A DNA stretch of 64,000 nt. It comes from Flavobacteriaceae bacterium. Its GTDB lineage: Bacteria > Bacteroidota > Bacteroidia > Flavobacteriales > Flavobacteriaceae. The notes beneath the pieces are model-generated. The model made no database searches and was not told where the DNA came from. It saw only the letters and a program-made list of their open reading frames with translations. The DNA lies in contig JABSPK010000003.1 in assembly GCA_013214065.1 (NCBI GenBank), forward strand, positions 372,001 to 436,000. Direction: 5' to 3'. Position 1 is the stretch's first letter; every line of letters begins with the position of its first letter. Positions 1 to 7,593 of the stretch are shown in pieces. The position numbers and the translations under genes were made by a program.

Positions 1-1010
1 TTATCGGACAGAAAAACGTGTCCCAACCGATCTATTCCTCGATCATGAACCTATCTATGGAAGAGGATCTTCAAGCCTTGGAAGAAGTCGTCGTTACCGC
101 AATGGGCAGCCGTCGTGAAAAAAAAGCTTTGGGCTATGCGCTCACCTCCGTCACTGGGGTAAGCGGAAAGGTCGCGGGCGTCCAAATCCGGGGTGCTGGT
201 TCGAACAAATACAAAACAGCTCCGGCTCCCTTGTATATCATCGATGGTGTTCCGGTTACTGGTTTTATGGATGGGGATCTTGACCCGCAGGAAATCCAAA
301 GTACCAGGACCTTGACCCAGACCGAGGCTTCCTCCCTCTACGGTTCACGGGGAAACCATGGAGTCGTCATCATCAAAACCAAACCCAGCAGCACGATCGA
401 AGGGGCGACCAAGACCGAATTCCGGATCAAAAAAACCTATTCCATAGCCTCCGATGGTGATATCACTGCGGTGCGCATCAGCACCTTCGAAGTACCGGCC
501 ACCTACGCGTACTACGCCGCTCCGATCCTCAATGAAAATGTGTTCTTGACCGCCCGTTTCTCAAACTGGGAACGCCACCAGCTGTTGCCCGGCGAAGCCA
601 ACATCTATTTTGAAGGCACTTATGCGGGCAAAACGGTCTTGGATCCCTACACCACACAAAAAGACATGGTATTGTCCTTGGGCATCGACCCCAACATTAC
701 GGTGAGTCGTACCCAAGACCGCAACTTCAAGAGTAAATCCTTTACGGGTAGCAACCGGGTCTTGGAGCGGACCTACACCCTCGAGGTCAAGAACAACAAA
801 GGGGTGGCCATTAAGCTGAAGCTATTGGATCGCATCCCGAAATCGCAGCACAAAGACATCAAGGTCAGCGAGATCGTCACTGAAAATGCCGATTACGATG
901 CCAAAAAAGGATTGTTGGAATGGGAATTGGATCTAGGTCCACAACAGCGGCATACCGAAAAGTTCTCCTTTCAGGTCAAATACCCCAGGGGGCGGTTCAT
1001 CTCACTTTAG
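1..1010 (+). CDS. DUF4139 / MuiA-like protein with SusC-type plug segment (5' partial)
   Basis: The reading frame is open from base 3, so the gene starts left of the window. The C-terminal part (about bases 400-1007) matches the DUF4139 domain of 'mucoidy inhibitor MuiA' family proteins: a beta-rich stretch with YYAAPILNENVFLTA, an ANIYFEGTYAGKT segment, SLGIDPNITVSR and the closing basic beta-sandwich ending near FSFQVKYPRGR. In front of it (about bases 75-385) sits a different module with the hallmarks of a SusC/RagA TonB-receptor plug: LEEVVVTAMGSRREKKALGYA, GVQIRGAGS, PLYIIDGVPV and ASSLYGSRGNHGVVIIKTK. No receptor barrel follows. Family knowledge gives no firm biochemical role for DUF4139; an envelope location is inferred. 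The GTG at base 18 is not a convincing start because the frame continues upstream. Confidence 0.8.
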   Translation, partial: IGQKNVSQPIYSSIMNLSMEEDLQALEEVVVTAMGSRREKKALGYALTSVTGVSGKVAGVQIRGAGSNKYKTAPAPLYIIDGVPVTGFMDGDLDPQEIQSTRTLTQTEASSLYGSRGNHGVVIIKTKPSSTIEGATKTEFRIKKTYSIASDGDITAVRISTFEVPATYAYYAAPILNENVFLTARFSNWERHQLLPGEANIYFEGTYAGKTVLDPYTTQKDMVLSLGIDPNITVSRTQDRNFKSKSFTGSNRVLERTYTLEVKNNKGVAIKLKLLDRIPKSQHKDIKVSEIVTENADYDAKKGLLEWELDLGPQQRHTEKFSFQVKYPRGRFISL

Positions 1011-2174
1011 GTTGTTGAGGATGAAATCCAATGTGGGGTTGGTGTTCAGCTTTTGCTCAAACGAAAGGCTCTTGTGGGCAATGGGCTGCGCCAATCCCAA
1101 TTTTTTTAAGTAGTTGATGTTGGGTTCATCAGACAGGGCCACCTTCCCCATCAAGAGGCAATCCATGGATTCTTCGCGTTGATAGCGTTTATAGATCTTG
1201 CGCAGGCCGCTCAAATACAGGCGGTCTTTGGTAAAGCCGCCCCCACGGTGGGCGCGTAAGGTAATGGTAAAGGCTTCTTCCCGATTCAATTTGTATTTGT
1301 TATGGATGAGGTCGAAGGTATCCGCAAAACCATAGCCTTTGATCAGACTGTCTGAGGCCAATACGCGATACGCCAATTCCTTTAACCGTTTTAAGGTCAG
1401 GGCGCCGCCCATATACTCGCTGAACACGGCGAGTCCTTCTTGGGTCTCTACATTTTTGGGCAAACCATTGCTAAAGATCTTCAAAGGTTGTTGCAAGCCA
1501 TTGTAAGTCGTAACCAGGTGGATGCCGATCTCGTGGTTCGCCAAGGTCAGCAATTGGTTCTTACTGAATTTGGTGTTCTTTTTGATCAACAAGGTCTGCG
1601 AACTGTTGCTCACCATGGCCTCTGCCGCGATATTGGTCGAAAAACGGATGTTCAAGGGAAAATCGTAGCGCCGGGCAAAATCCTCAAAATAGTCCCGTGC
1701 CTCAAAAGGACTGAACACATGATCCATATCACTACCCATCGGTTCGTCGGGGTAATGCAGGATGAACTGGGCATTTTGAACGTCTTTCTCGGTCGGGGTG
1801 CCGTAGACACTCAACGAATTGTAGTAAAACTGTTTGGCCTTCCCGATAGTTTCGATGCACTGGATCATGTTCGAATAGAAATTGATCACATCTTGGTACA
1901 TCTTGCGCAAGACATCGTCTTCAATCCGTTCAAGGCGTTGGGCAAAGAAGAGGCGTTGGAGTTTGAAGGGGTTGAATTTGACCTTGGGATATTTGAACTC
2001 GGGATCAAGGCTGTATTTGGAAGCAAAAAATCGGTGCTTCTCCTTTTCGATGTTCAAGGGATTGACGTAGGTCAACAACTCAATGCGTTTGACCAACCGA
2101 TCCAAATTGGCATCGATTTCAAATAAGGCCGCGTATTGTTCTTGTAAGGCTTTGTTCTCTTGTTCTTGAATCAT
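1002..2174 (-). CDS. QEGLA-motif zinc peptidase (DUF1704, flavohemoglobin expression-modulating family)
   Basis: 390 residues. The zinc site expected of this family is visible: HEIGIH at residues 214-219 (HExxxH pattern) and QEGLA at 245-249, whose glutamate would be the third ligand. The family is related to the eukaryotic MATCAP tyrosine carboxypeptidases, so a carboxypeptidase or amidase-like action on a peptide or amide is plausible, but the bacterial substrate is unknown. The start codon overlaps the stop of the upstream N-formylglutamate amidohydrolase-like gene as ATGA, so it is the last gene of a minus-strand operon with that gene and an ATP-grasp ligase. The 3' end overlaps the convergent DUF4139 gene by 9 bases. 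The protein has no signal peptide, so it should be cytoplasmic. Confidence 0.88.
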   Translation of the reverse strand: MIQEQENKALQEQYAALFEIDANLDRLVKRIELLTYVNPLNIEKEKHRFFASKYSLDPEFKYPKVKFNPFKLQRLFFAQRLERIEDDVLRKMYQDVINFYSNMIQCIETIGKAKQFYYNSLSVYGTPTEKDVQNAQFILHYPDEPMGSDMDHVFSPFEARDYFEDFARRYDFPLNIRFSTNIAAEAMVSNSSQTLLIKKNTKFSKNQLLTLANHEIGIHLVTTYNGLQQPLKIFSNGLPKNVETQEGLAVFSEYMGGALTLKRLKELAYRVLASDSLIKGYGFADTFDLIHNKYKLNREEAFTITLRAHRGGGFTKDRLYLSGLRKIYKRYQREESMDCLLMGKVALSDEPNINYLKKLGLAQPIAHKSLSFEQKLNTNPTLDFILNNLK

Positions 2175-2995
2175 GGATGCGCATCGAATTCCTTAGCCTG
2201 CAAAGGTATCAATTCCTGCAATTGTTTGGCAACGGAATCGACCACCTCCGGATAAATCACCCCGGTCAGCTCATCACAATACACTTTGGAAATCTCGGTC
2301 GCCAAGACCAAAGTGTTCGAAAAACCTTGGGTGATATGCTTCAGGAAATACCCATTGCCCTGAAATGTATCGTTGATCTTGGAAGTCGAAGCGATGCCAT
2401 TAGGCAATTGCATGGCTCCTAATTTGCGGCTCCAGGCCTCGGCCAAGTTACCAAAGCGGTCGTTGTCGATGTTGGCCGTGCCCAGGTTCCAGACGGGCAC
2501 TTCGCGTTCCCAACGTTTCCAATTGTAACTGTGCATATCGAAGACCAGCACTTTTGGGAACAAGGACTCCAGCTTCCCCACCAAGGCGTCGACCACTTGA
2601 TAAAAACGCGCATGTTTGGTCAGACTATGTGTTTTCCCTTCCGGATCCAAAGGGGTACGCCACAACTGCTTGCCCCAGGCATCGGTATAGATGGCCGTAT
2701 CGGGATGCCGGTTCAAGTCGTATTCGAAACGGCTGTCACAACCCGCGATTACAATGGGATGGGAAGCGACCATCTGCTTGGTGCAGGGGTCTTCTTCATA
2801 CCAGCGTTCGTATTCGGTATGCAGGCAGTTTTCCCAGAGTGATCGTCTGAATTGGTGGCCATCATGCACGGCCCCACATACATAGGGCACATAGCTTTCG
2901 ATCTTAAGGGTAAAGGCATAATCATCGGAAACCGCCTCAAAGCATTCCCCGGCCTCGATCAAACCGATGATTGCGTCGACCGATAGCCTACGCAT
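2171..2995 (-). CDS. N-formylglutamate amidohydrolase family protein
   Basis: 274 residues from the ATG at 2995; a 286-residue version starting at 3031 would overlap the upstream gene by 44 bases, whereas 2995 leaves only 8. The family fold is recognised from the GCDSRFEYDLNRHP segment, which contributes charged active-site residues, and the DMHSYN motif typical of N-formylglutamate deformylase/HutG-like amidohydrolases. Family members hydrolyse N-acyl glutamate and are zinc dependent. The position between an ATP-grasp ligase and a QEGLA peptidase, rather than among histidine-degradation genes, suggests a role on an amide product of the ligase rather than in histidine utilisation; this is inference. 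No secretion signal is visible. Confidence 0.85.
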   Translation of the reverse strand: MRRLSVDAIIGLIEAGECFEAVSDDYAFTLKIESYVPYVCGAVHDGHQFRRSLWENCLHTEYERWYEEDPCTKQMVASHPIVIAGCDSRFEYDLNRHPDTAIYTDAWGKQLWRTPLDPEGKTHSLTKHARFYQVVDALVGKLESLFPKVLVFDMHSYNWKRWEREVPVWNLGTANIDNDRFGNLAEAWSRKLGAMQLPNGIASTSKINDTFQGNGYFLKHITQGFSNTLVLATEISKVYCDELTGVIYPEVVDSVAKQLQELIPLQAKEFDAHP

Positions 2996-4019
2996 CTTCC
3001 ACTTCCTTACGCAGGCGTGAACGACGGTCAAAGGCCTGGAGTTTGGCCGTGACCTTGCTTTCGATAAAATCGATGACCTGGCATTGGATCTTGGTTTTAT
3101 ACACCTTGTTCATATAGGTGATGCCACCAGGTGACATCACGTTGACCTCGACCAGTTTGCCTCCGATCACATCGATGCCGACAAAGAAAAGACCGTCTTT
3201 GACCAATTTTGGTCCGATTTGTTTGCACAGCGCTTTTTCTTCTTTTGACATGGAGTGTTTGGCCACCGATCCCCCCGCCGAAACGTTAGAGCGGTGGTCA
3301 TCGTTGCCGGGTACACGACGCATGGCCCCGATGGGTTCCCCATTCAAGATCAAGATACGTACATCGCCTTGATCCGCACCTTCAATGTATTCTTGAAGTA
3401 TAACATAGTTAGAGGTTCCATCTGAGTTGGTTACATAAAAATCCAAGAGGGATTTGATATTGCTCATCGCGGATTTCTCGATCAGGATCACCCCTGAGCC
3501 CCCAAAGCCGTTCAAAGGCTTTAAGATCATCTTTTCAGCTGGGGATTCCTTGATCTGTTGCACCAAGTATCGCTTATTCTTCGACACATGGGTGACCGGT
3601 ATGATGTTGCTATGGCTATCACCGAATGCAGCCGTATACAATTTGTTGTTCGCTTCCCGAAGTCCCTGTAAGGAATTCATGATAAAGACATCGTCTTTGA
3701 CCGAATCCAGAAAATTCAACATCAAAGGGTCTAAGGGCGGGTTGGCCCGCATAAAAATGACATCAAAGCCCGCCAAGGGTAGCATTTCCTCCCTGATATT
3801 GGCTTGCTTGTAAAAGGTCTTCAGGTTCGAAGGCACCTTATCCATGCGACCGACCACCGTACAAAAGGCACTGGTCACGCTGTTTCGAATGGTCAAATTG
3901 GCCGGGGTACACAGGGCCACCCCATGGTTTCGCTTGACGCATTCGTGGATCAAGGCCAAACTGGTGTCGTTCTCCGGGTCGATTTCCTCCCAAGGATACA
4001 TTAAAAAACAGATGTTCAT
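2988..4019 (-). CDS. Glutathione-synthase-like ATP-grasp ligase
   Basis: 343 residues. The N-terminal third resembles the pre-ATP-grasp domain of GshB (MNICFLMYPWEEI...DVIFMRANPPLDPLMLNFLD). The ATP-grasp core follows: KMILKPLNGFGGSGVILIE supplies the ATP-binding lysine and glycine loop near residue 170, VILQEYIEG the hinge, and VGIDVIGGKLVEVNVMSPGG the metal-binding acidic/asparagine segment. Enzymes of this type join a carboxylate to an amine through an acyl phosphate. No gamma-glutamylcysteine ligase is adjacent, so glutathione itself may not be the product. It sits 21 bases downstream of a glutamate/dicarboxylate symporter gene and overlaps the next gene by 8 bases, which points to a co-transcribed ligase/hydrolase/peptidase set. 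Substrate unknown. Confidence 0.85.
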   Translation of the reverse strand: MNICFLMYPWEEIDPENDTSLALIHECVKRNHGVALCTPANLTIRNSVTSAFCTVVGRMDKVPSNLKTFYKQANIREEMLPLAGFDVIFMRANPPLDPLMLNFLDSVKDDVFIMNSLQGLREANNKLYTAAFGDSHSNIIPVTHVSKNKRYLVQQIKESPAEKMILKPLNGFGGSGVILIEKSAMSNIKSLLDFYVTNSDGTSNYVILQEYIEGADQGDVRILILNGEPIGAMRRVPGNDDHRSNVSAGGSVAKHSMSKEEKALCKQIGPKLVKDGLFFVGIDVIGGKLVEVNVMSPGGITYMNKVYKTKIQCQVIDFIESKVTAKLQAFDRRSRLRKEVEDA

Positions 4020-4040
4020 AATTTGATCGGTATTGATGGG

Positions 4041-5366
4041 TTATTTTACGTCATCATAGTGGTCGTCCCAATCCTTGACTTTGGGCTTACCGAGTTTACC
4101 AACGGATTTGGCCACCATCATCGACACCGTAGCATCGCCGGTCACGTTGACTACGGTACGACACATATCCAGCGGGCGATCTACGGCAAAAATCAAGGCC
4201 AGTCCGATAGCCAATTTATCAGCCGGGAAACCAATGGCTTCCAGAACAATGACCAACATGACCATACCGGCACCCGGAACGGCAGCGGAACCGATAGAGG
4301 CCAACAAAGCCGTCAAAACGATGGTCAGCTGATCCCCAAAGCTCAGGTCGAAGCCCAAGGCCTGGGAAATAAACACGGCTGCCACACCCTGATAAAGGCT
4401 GGTACCGTCCATATTGATGGTCGCCCCAACGGGCAAAACGAAACTCGAAACTTCTTTATCTACCCCGATGTGCTCTTCGACCCGCTCCATGGTCACGGGG
4501 AGGGTCGCGGCGCTCGAACTGGTAGAAAAGGCCAGCAATTGGGCCGGACTGATTTCCTTTAAAAACCAAAATGGGTTCTTTTTGGTAAAACTCGAAACGA
4601 CTATAGTGTAGAACACTATCATCAACAACAATCCGCCAACGACCACGCCGGCATATTTCAAGAGGGCTAACAACAGGTCCGGATCGCTCGAAGACACCAC
4701 AACGCTTGCCAAAAGGGCGAAGACCGCATACGGGGCACTGAGCATGATCAAATCGACCATTTTCAACACCACATCGTTTAACGAATCGAAAAAGTCTTTT
4801 AAGGGTTTGGCGCGTTTTTCGCCTATCAATAGCATGGAAATGCCCAAGAAAATGGTAAAGAAGATGACTTGTAGCATCAGTCCGTTGTTGCTCATAGCGG
4901 CCAAGGCGTTATCCGGTACCATATCGACCAAAAACTGCAGCGGACCACTTTCTTTTTGGTTCATGGCCTCACTCATCTTTGATTGCACCCCTTCTGATTC
5001 GGCATAGGTCTCGGTCAGTTTGGCAACCGTCTCATTGGAAATCCCATTTCCGGGCTGCAATACGTTGACGAGCAAGAGCCCTATGGTGATGGCCACGACC
5101 GTGGTCATGATGTAAATACCGATGGTGCGTAATCCGATATTCCGGAACTTAGAAATGTCCTTGAGGTCAGAAATCCCTTTGACCAAGGAAGCGATGATCA
5201 AGGGGATGGCGATCAACTTCAATAACTTCACAAAAACGGTTCCCAAGGGCTGGATCCAATCGGAGACCAAATCCTTGCCCCAATCCACGCCCGTCATGGC
5301 AAAACCGAAAAGAATACCAAGAAGCATCCCGATCAGGATCTTCCAGTGCAGTTCCAACTTACGCAT
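4041..5366 (-). CDS. Dicarboxylate/amino acid:cation symporter (DAACS family)
   Basis: 441 residues, the normal length for GltP/GltT/DctA transporters. About eight membrane segments are apparent plus the diagnostic re-entrant loops: the serine-rich STSSSAATLPVTM hairpin, NMDGTSLYQGVAAVF of TM7 (cation and substrate binding), and AAVPGAGMVML of the second hairpin. The family couples Na+ or H+ entry to uptake of glutamate, aspartate, or C4-dicarboxylates; which of these applies here cannot be told. A roughly 60-residue loop after TM3 contains an unusual polar insert. The gene lies 54 bases after aroC and 21 bases before the ATP-grasp gene, so it may supply the amino acid used by that ligase (inference). 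Confidence 0.92.
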   Translation of the reverse strand: MRKLELHWKILIGMLLGILFGFAMTGVDWGKDLVSDWIQPLGTVFVKLLKLIAIPLIIASLVKGISDLKDISKFRNIGLRTIGIYIMTTVVAITIGLLLVNVLQPGNGISNETVAKLTETYAESEGVQSKMSEAMNQKESGPLQFLVDMVPDNALAAMSNNGLMLQVIFFTIFLGISMLLIGEKRAKPLKDFFDSLNDVVLKMVDLIMLSAPYAVFALLASVVVSSSDPDLLLALLKYAGVVVGGLLLMIVFYTIVVSSFTKKNPFWFLKEISPAQLLAFSTSSSAATLPVTMERVEEHIGVDKEVSSFVLPVGATINMDGTSLYQGVAAVFISQALGFDLSFGDQLTIVLTALLASIGSAAVPGAGMVMLVIVLEAIGFPADKLAIGLALIFAVDRPLDMCRTVVNVTGDATVSMMVAKSVGKLGKPKVKDWDDHYDDVK

Positions 5367-5420
5367 ACTGATAATTTATGCAGTAAGATACTATTTTGGA
5401 GTGATAAAAAAAGCCGAAGC

Positions 5421-6485
5421 TTAGATTTTGTTCGAACGGGCCAACAGCCAATAATCGGCCAGTACCAAGGCGGTCATGGCCTCTACAATAGGCACGGCCC
5501 TGGGTACGACGCAGGGATCGTGACGACCTTTACCCTGGGTAGTCACCGGGTTGCCTTCCTTGTCGATGGTTTCATAGCCTTGGAGCACGGTAGCCACGGG
5601 TTTGAAAGCGACCTTGAAGTAAATGTCCATACCGTTGCTGATCCCCCCTTGCACCCCACCACTACGGTTGGTCTTGGTGGTGCCGTCGGTATTGAAGGCA
5701 TCATTGTGCGCGCTGCCCTTCATTTCGACACCGGCAAACCCGCTGCCGTATTCAAACCCTTTCACGGCATTGATCGACAACATGGCCTTACCCAATTCGG
5801 CGTGTAGCTTATCAAAAACAGGTTCCCCTAAACCGACGGGTACGTTTTGGACCACACAGCTGATGACCCCACCGATGGTATCGCCTTCTTTCTTGATGGT
5901 CTTGATATAGGCTTCCATTTGGGCGGCCATTTCGGGGTCTGGGCATCGAACCGGATTGGATTCCGTTTTCGAAAAATCGAGTTCGGGATATGGCGTTTCC
6001 AGTTTCATGGCCCCGACCTGGCTGACAAAGGCGTTGATCTTGATATCGGACAGCAATTGCTTGGCAATCGCCCCTGCCACTACCCTACTGGCGGTTTCGC
6101 GGGCCGAACTACGCCCACCGCCGCGATAATCGCGAAAACCGTATTTTTTATCATAAACGTAATCGGCATGTGACGGGCGGTACGAATCCTTGATATGGGA
6201 ATAGTCCTTAGACTTTTGATTGGTATTGTGGATCGCGAAACCGATCGGCGTGCCGGTAGTCTTCCCTTCGAACACCCCCGAATAGATCTCGACGGTATCG
6301 GGTTCCTTCCGCTGGGTCACAATGGCCGATTGCCCAGGCTTTCTTCGGTCAAGTTCCGCTTGAATGGCATCGGTATCGAGTTCCAGTCCCGCCGGACATC
6401 CATCCAAGACCCCGCCAATGGCGCGACCGTGTGATTCGCCGTACGTCATAAGCTTAAATAGGGTGCCAAAAGAGTTTCCTGCCAT
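5421..6485 (-). CDS. aroC: Chorismate synthase
   Basis: 354 residues from the ATG at 6485 ([10 protein letters not shown]), which matches the conserved N-terminus of the family; an in-frame ATG 11 codons upstream gives a hydrophobic tail not seen in AroC. The enzyme performs the last step of the shikimate pathway, converting EPSP to chorismate with reduced FMN. Signatures visible: GESHG near the N-terminus, the arginine-rich [21 protein letters not shown] stretch written here in part as [12 protein letters not shown], and the C-terminal [18 protein letters not shown]. Length is typical. No other aromatic biosynthesis genes are next to it. Confidence 0.97.
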   Translation of the reverse strand: MAGNSFGTLFKLMTYGESHGRAIGGVLDGCPAGLELDTDAIQAELDRRKPGQSAIVTQRKEPDTVEIYSGVFEGKTTGTPIGFAIHNTNQKSKDYSHIKDSYRPSHADYVYDKKYGFRDYRGGGRSSARETASRVVAGAIAKQLLSDIKINAFVSQVGAMKLETPYPELDFSKTESNPVRCPDPEMAAQMEAYIKTIKKEGDTIGGVISCVVQNVPVGLGEPVFDKLHAELGKAMLSINAVKGFEYGSGFAGVEMKGSAHNDAFNTDGTTKTNRSGGVQGGISNGMDIYFKVAFKPVATVLQGYETIDKEGNPVTTQGKGRHDPCVVPRAVPIVEAMTALVLADYWLLARSNKI

Positions 6486-6675
6486 ACCGATAAGTATCAA
6501 AACGCTAAGGTACTCCATATTGCCGTGTTAAAAAAGCCGGTTTTCACTTAAGGTTTTGGAAACAATGGGGGTACGGGCGTGACATTATCTTAACGCAAAG
6601 CTTATGAATTCTTGATTTCAATTTGATTTTCAATTCATTGAAGCGAAGTTACTTTGTAGCCAAAATCCTATTCTA

Positions 6676-7593
6676 GTGAAACGACGCAAGATCGAAGTAG
6701 CCGTAATCTCCGATGTCCACCTTGGAACCTATGGGTGCCACGCCGATGAATTGTTGGCGTACCTCAACAGCATCCAACCTAAAAAGTTGGTCCTTAATGG
6801 TGACATCATCGATATGTGGCAGTTCAGCAAGCGTTATTTTCCCCCATCCCACTTGAAAGTGTTGAAAAAAGTAATCGGTATGGCCTCCAAAGGCACCGAA
6901 GTGCACTACATCACCGGAAACCATGATGAAATGTTGCGCAAATTCGCGCCGACATTGATGGGGAATTTCAACATCAGTAACAAATTGGTCTTGGAATTGG
7001 ATGGAAAGAAAGCCTGGATCTTCCATGGCGATGTCTTCGACCTGTCGATCCAAAATGCCAAGTGGCTGGCCAAACTCGGGGGCTATGGGTATGATCTTTT
7101 GATCATGATCAACAGTATAGTGAATAGGATCTTGGCCCGATTGGGGCGTGAAAAGTACTCCCTCTCCAAACGCATCAAAAAAGGGGTCAAACGCGCCGTG
7201 AAGTACATTAATGATTTTGAACGTACCGCTGCCGATTTGGCTATTGAAAACGGATATGACTATGTGATTTGCGGACACATACACCAGCCTAAAAAAGAGC
7301 GTTATGAAAACCAACACGGAAATTGCCTGTACCTAAATTCAGGGGATTGGGTCGAAAACCTCACCGCTCTCGAATACTCCTTCAAACGTTGGCGGGTGTA
7401 CCACTACAACCACGATAAGCTTTCTCCCTTTTTCGTCGATGAAGATCTTAAGGAAATGGATATGAACGAACTGATCGCATCCATTACCGATAAAGAACCT
7501 GCGATTTCTTCGGCGCCAGAGGAGGAACTGCCGCTTGGCGAACCTCTGGACTTAGATCACCAGGGCCTCGCGCAAGATGCTGATGGGGTGTAA
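6676..7593 (+). CDS. LpxH-like UDP-2,3-diacylglucosamine pyrophosphatase / metallophosphoesterase
   Basis: 305 residues from a GTG start. All five calcineurin-type metallophosphoesterase motifs are visible: DVHLG with D13 and H15, NGDIID with D43, GNHD with N82-H83, HGD at H117 and GHIH near residue 206. This spacing and the NGDIIDMW segment are those of the LpxH branch, which removes UMP from UDP-2,3-diacylglucosamine in lipid A synthesis; other members of this branch are less well characterised, so the exact substrate is likely but not certain. The last ~60 residues form an acidic low-complexity tail rich in E, P and L. Its final 42 bases overlap the convergent oxidoreductase gene. A possible promoter lies upstream (TTTG at 6622, TTACTTTG at 6649). 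Confidence 0.82.
   Translation: MKRRKIEVAVISDVHLGTYGCHADELLAYLNSIQPKKLVLNGDIIDMWQFSKRYFPPSHLKVLKKVIGMASKGTEVHYITGNHDEMLRKFAPTLMGNFNISNKLVLELDGKKAWIFHGDVFDLSIQNAKWLAKLGGYGYDLLIMINSIVNRILARLGREKYSLSKRIKKGVKRAVKYINDFERTAADLAIENGYDYVICGHIHQPKKERYENQHGNCLYLNSGDWVENLTALEYSFKRWRVYHYNHDKLSPFFVDEDLKEMDMNELIASITDKEPAISSAPEEELPLGEPLDLDHQGLAQDADGV

Noticed and set aside
1440-2126. 228-codon plus-strand frame opposite the QEGLA peptidase
   Set aside because: The minus-strand gene has conserved HExxxH and QEGLA motifs; the opposite frame shows no domain, signal or promoter.
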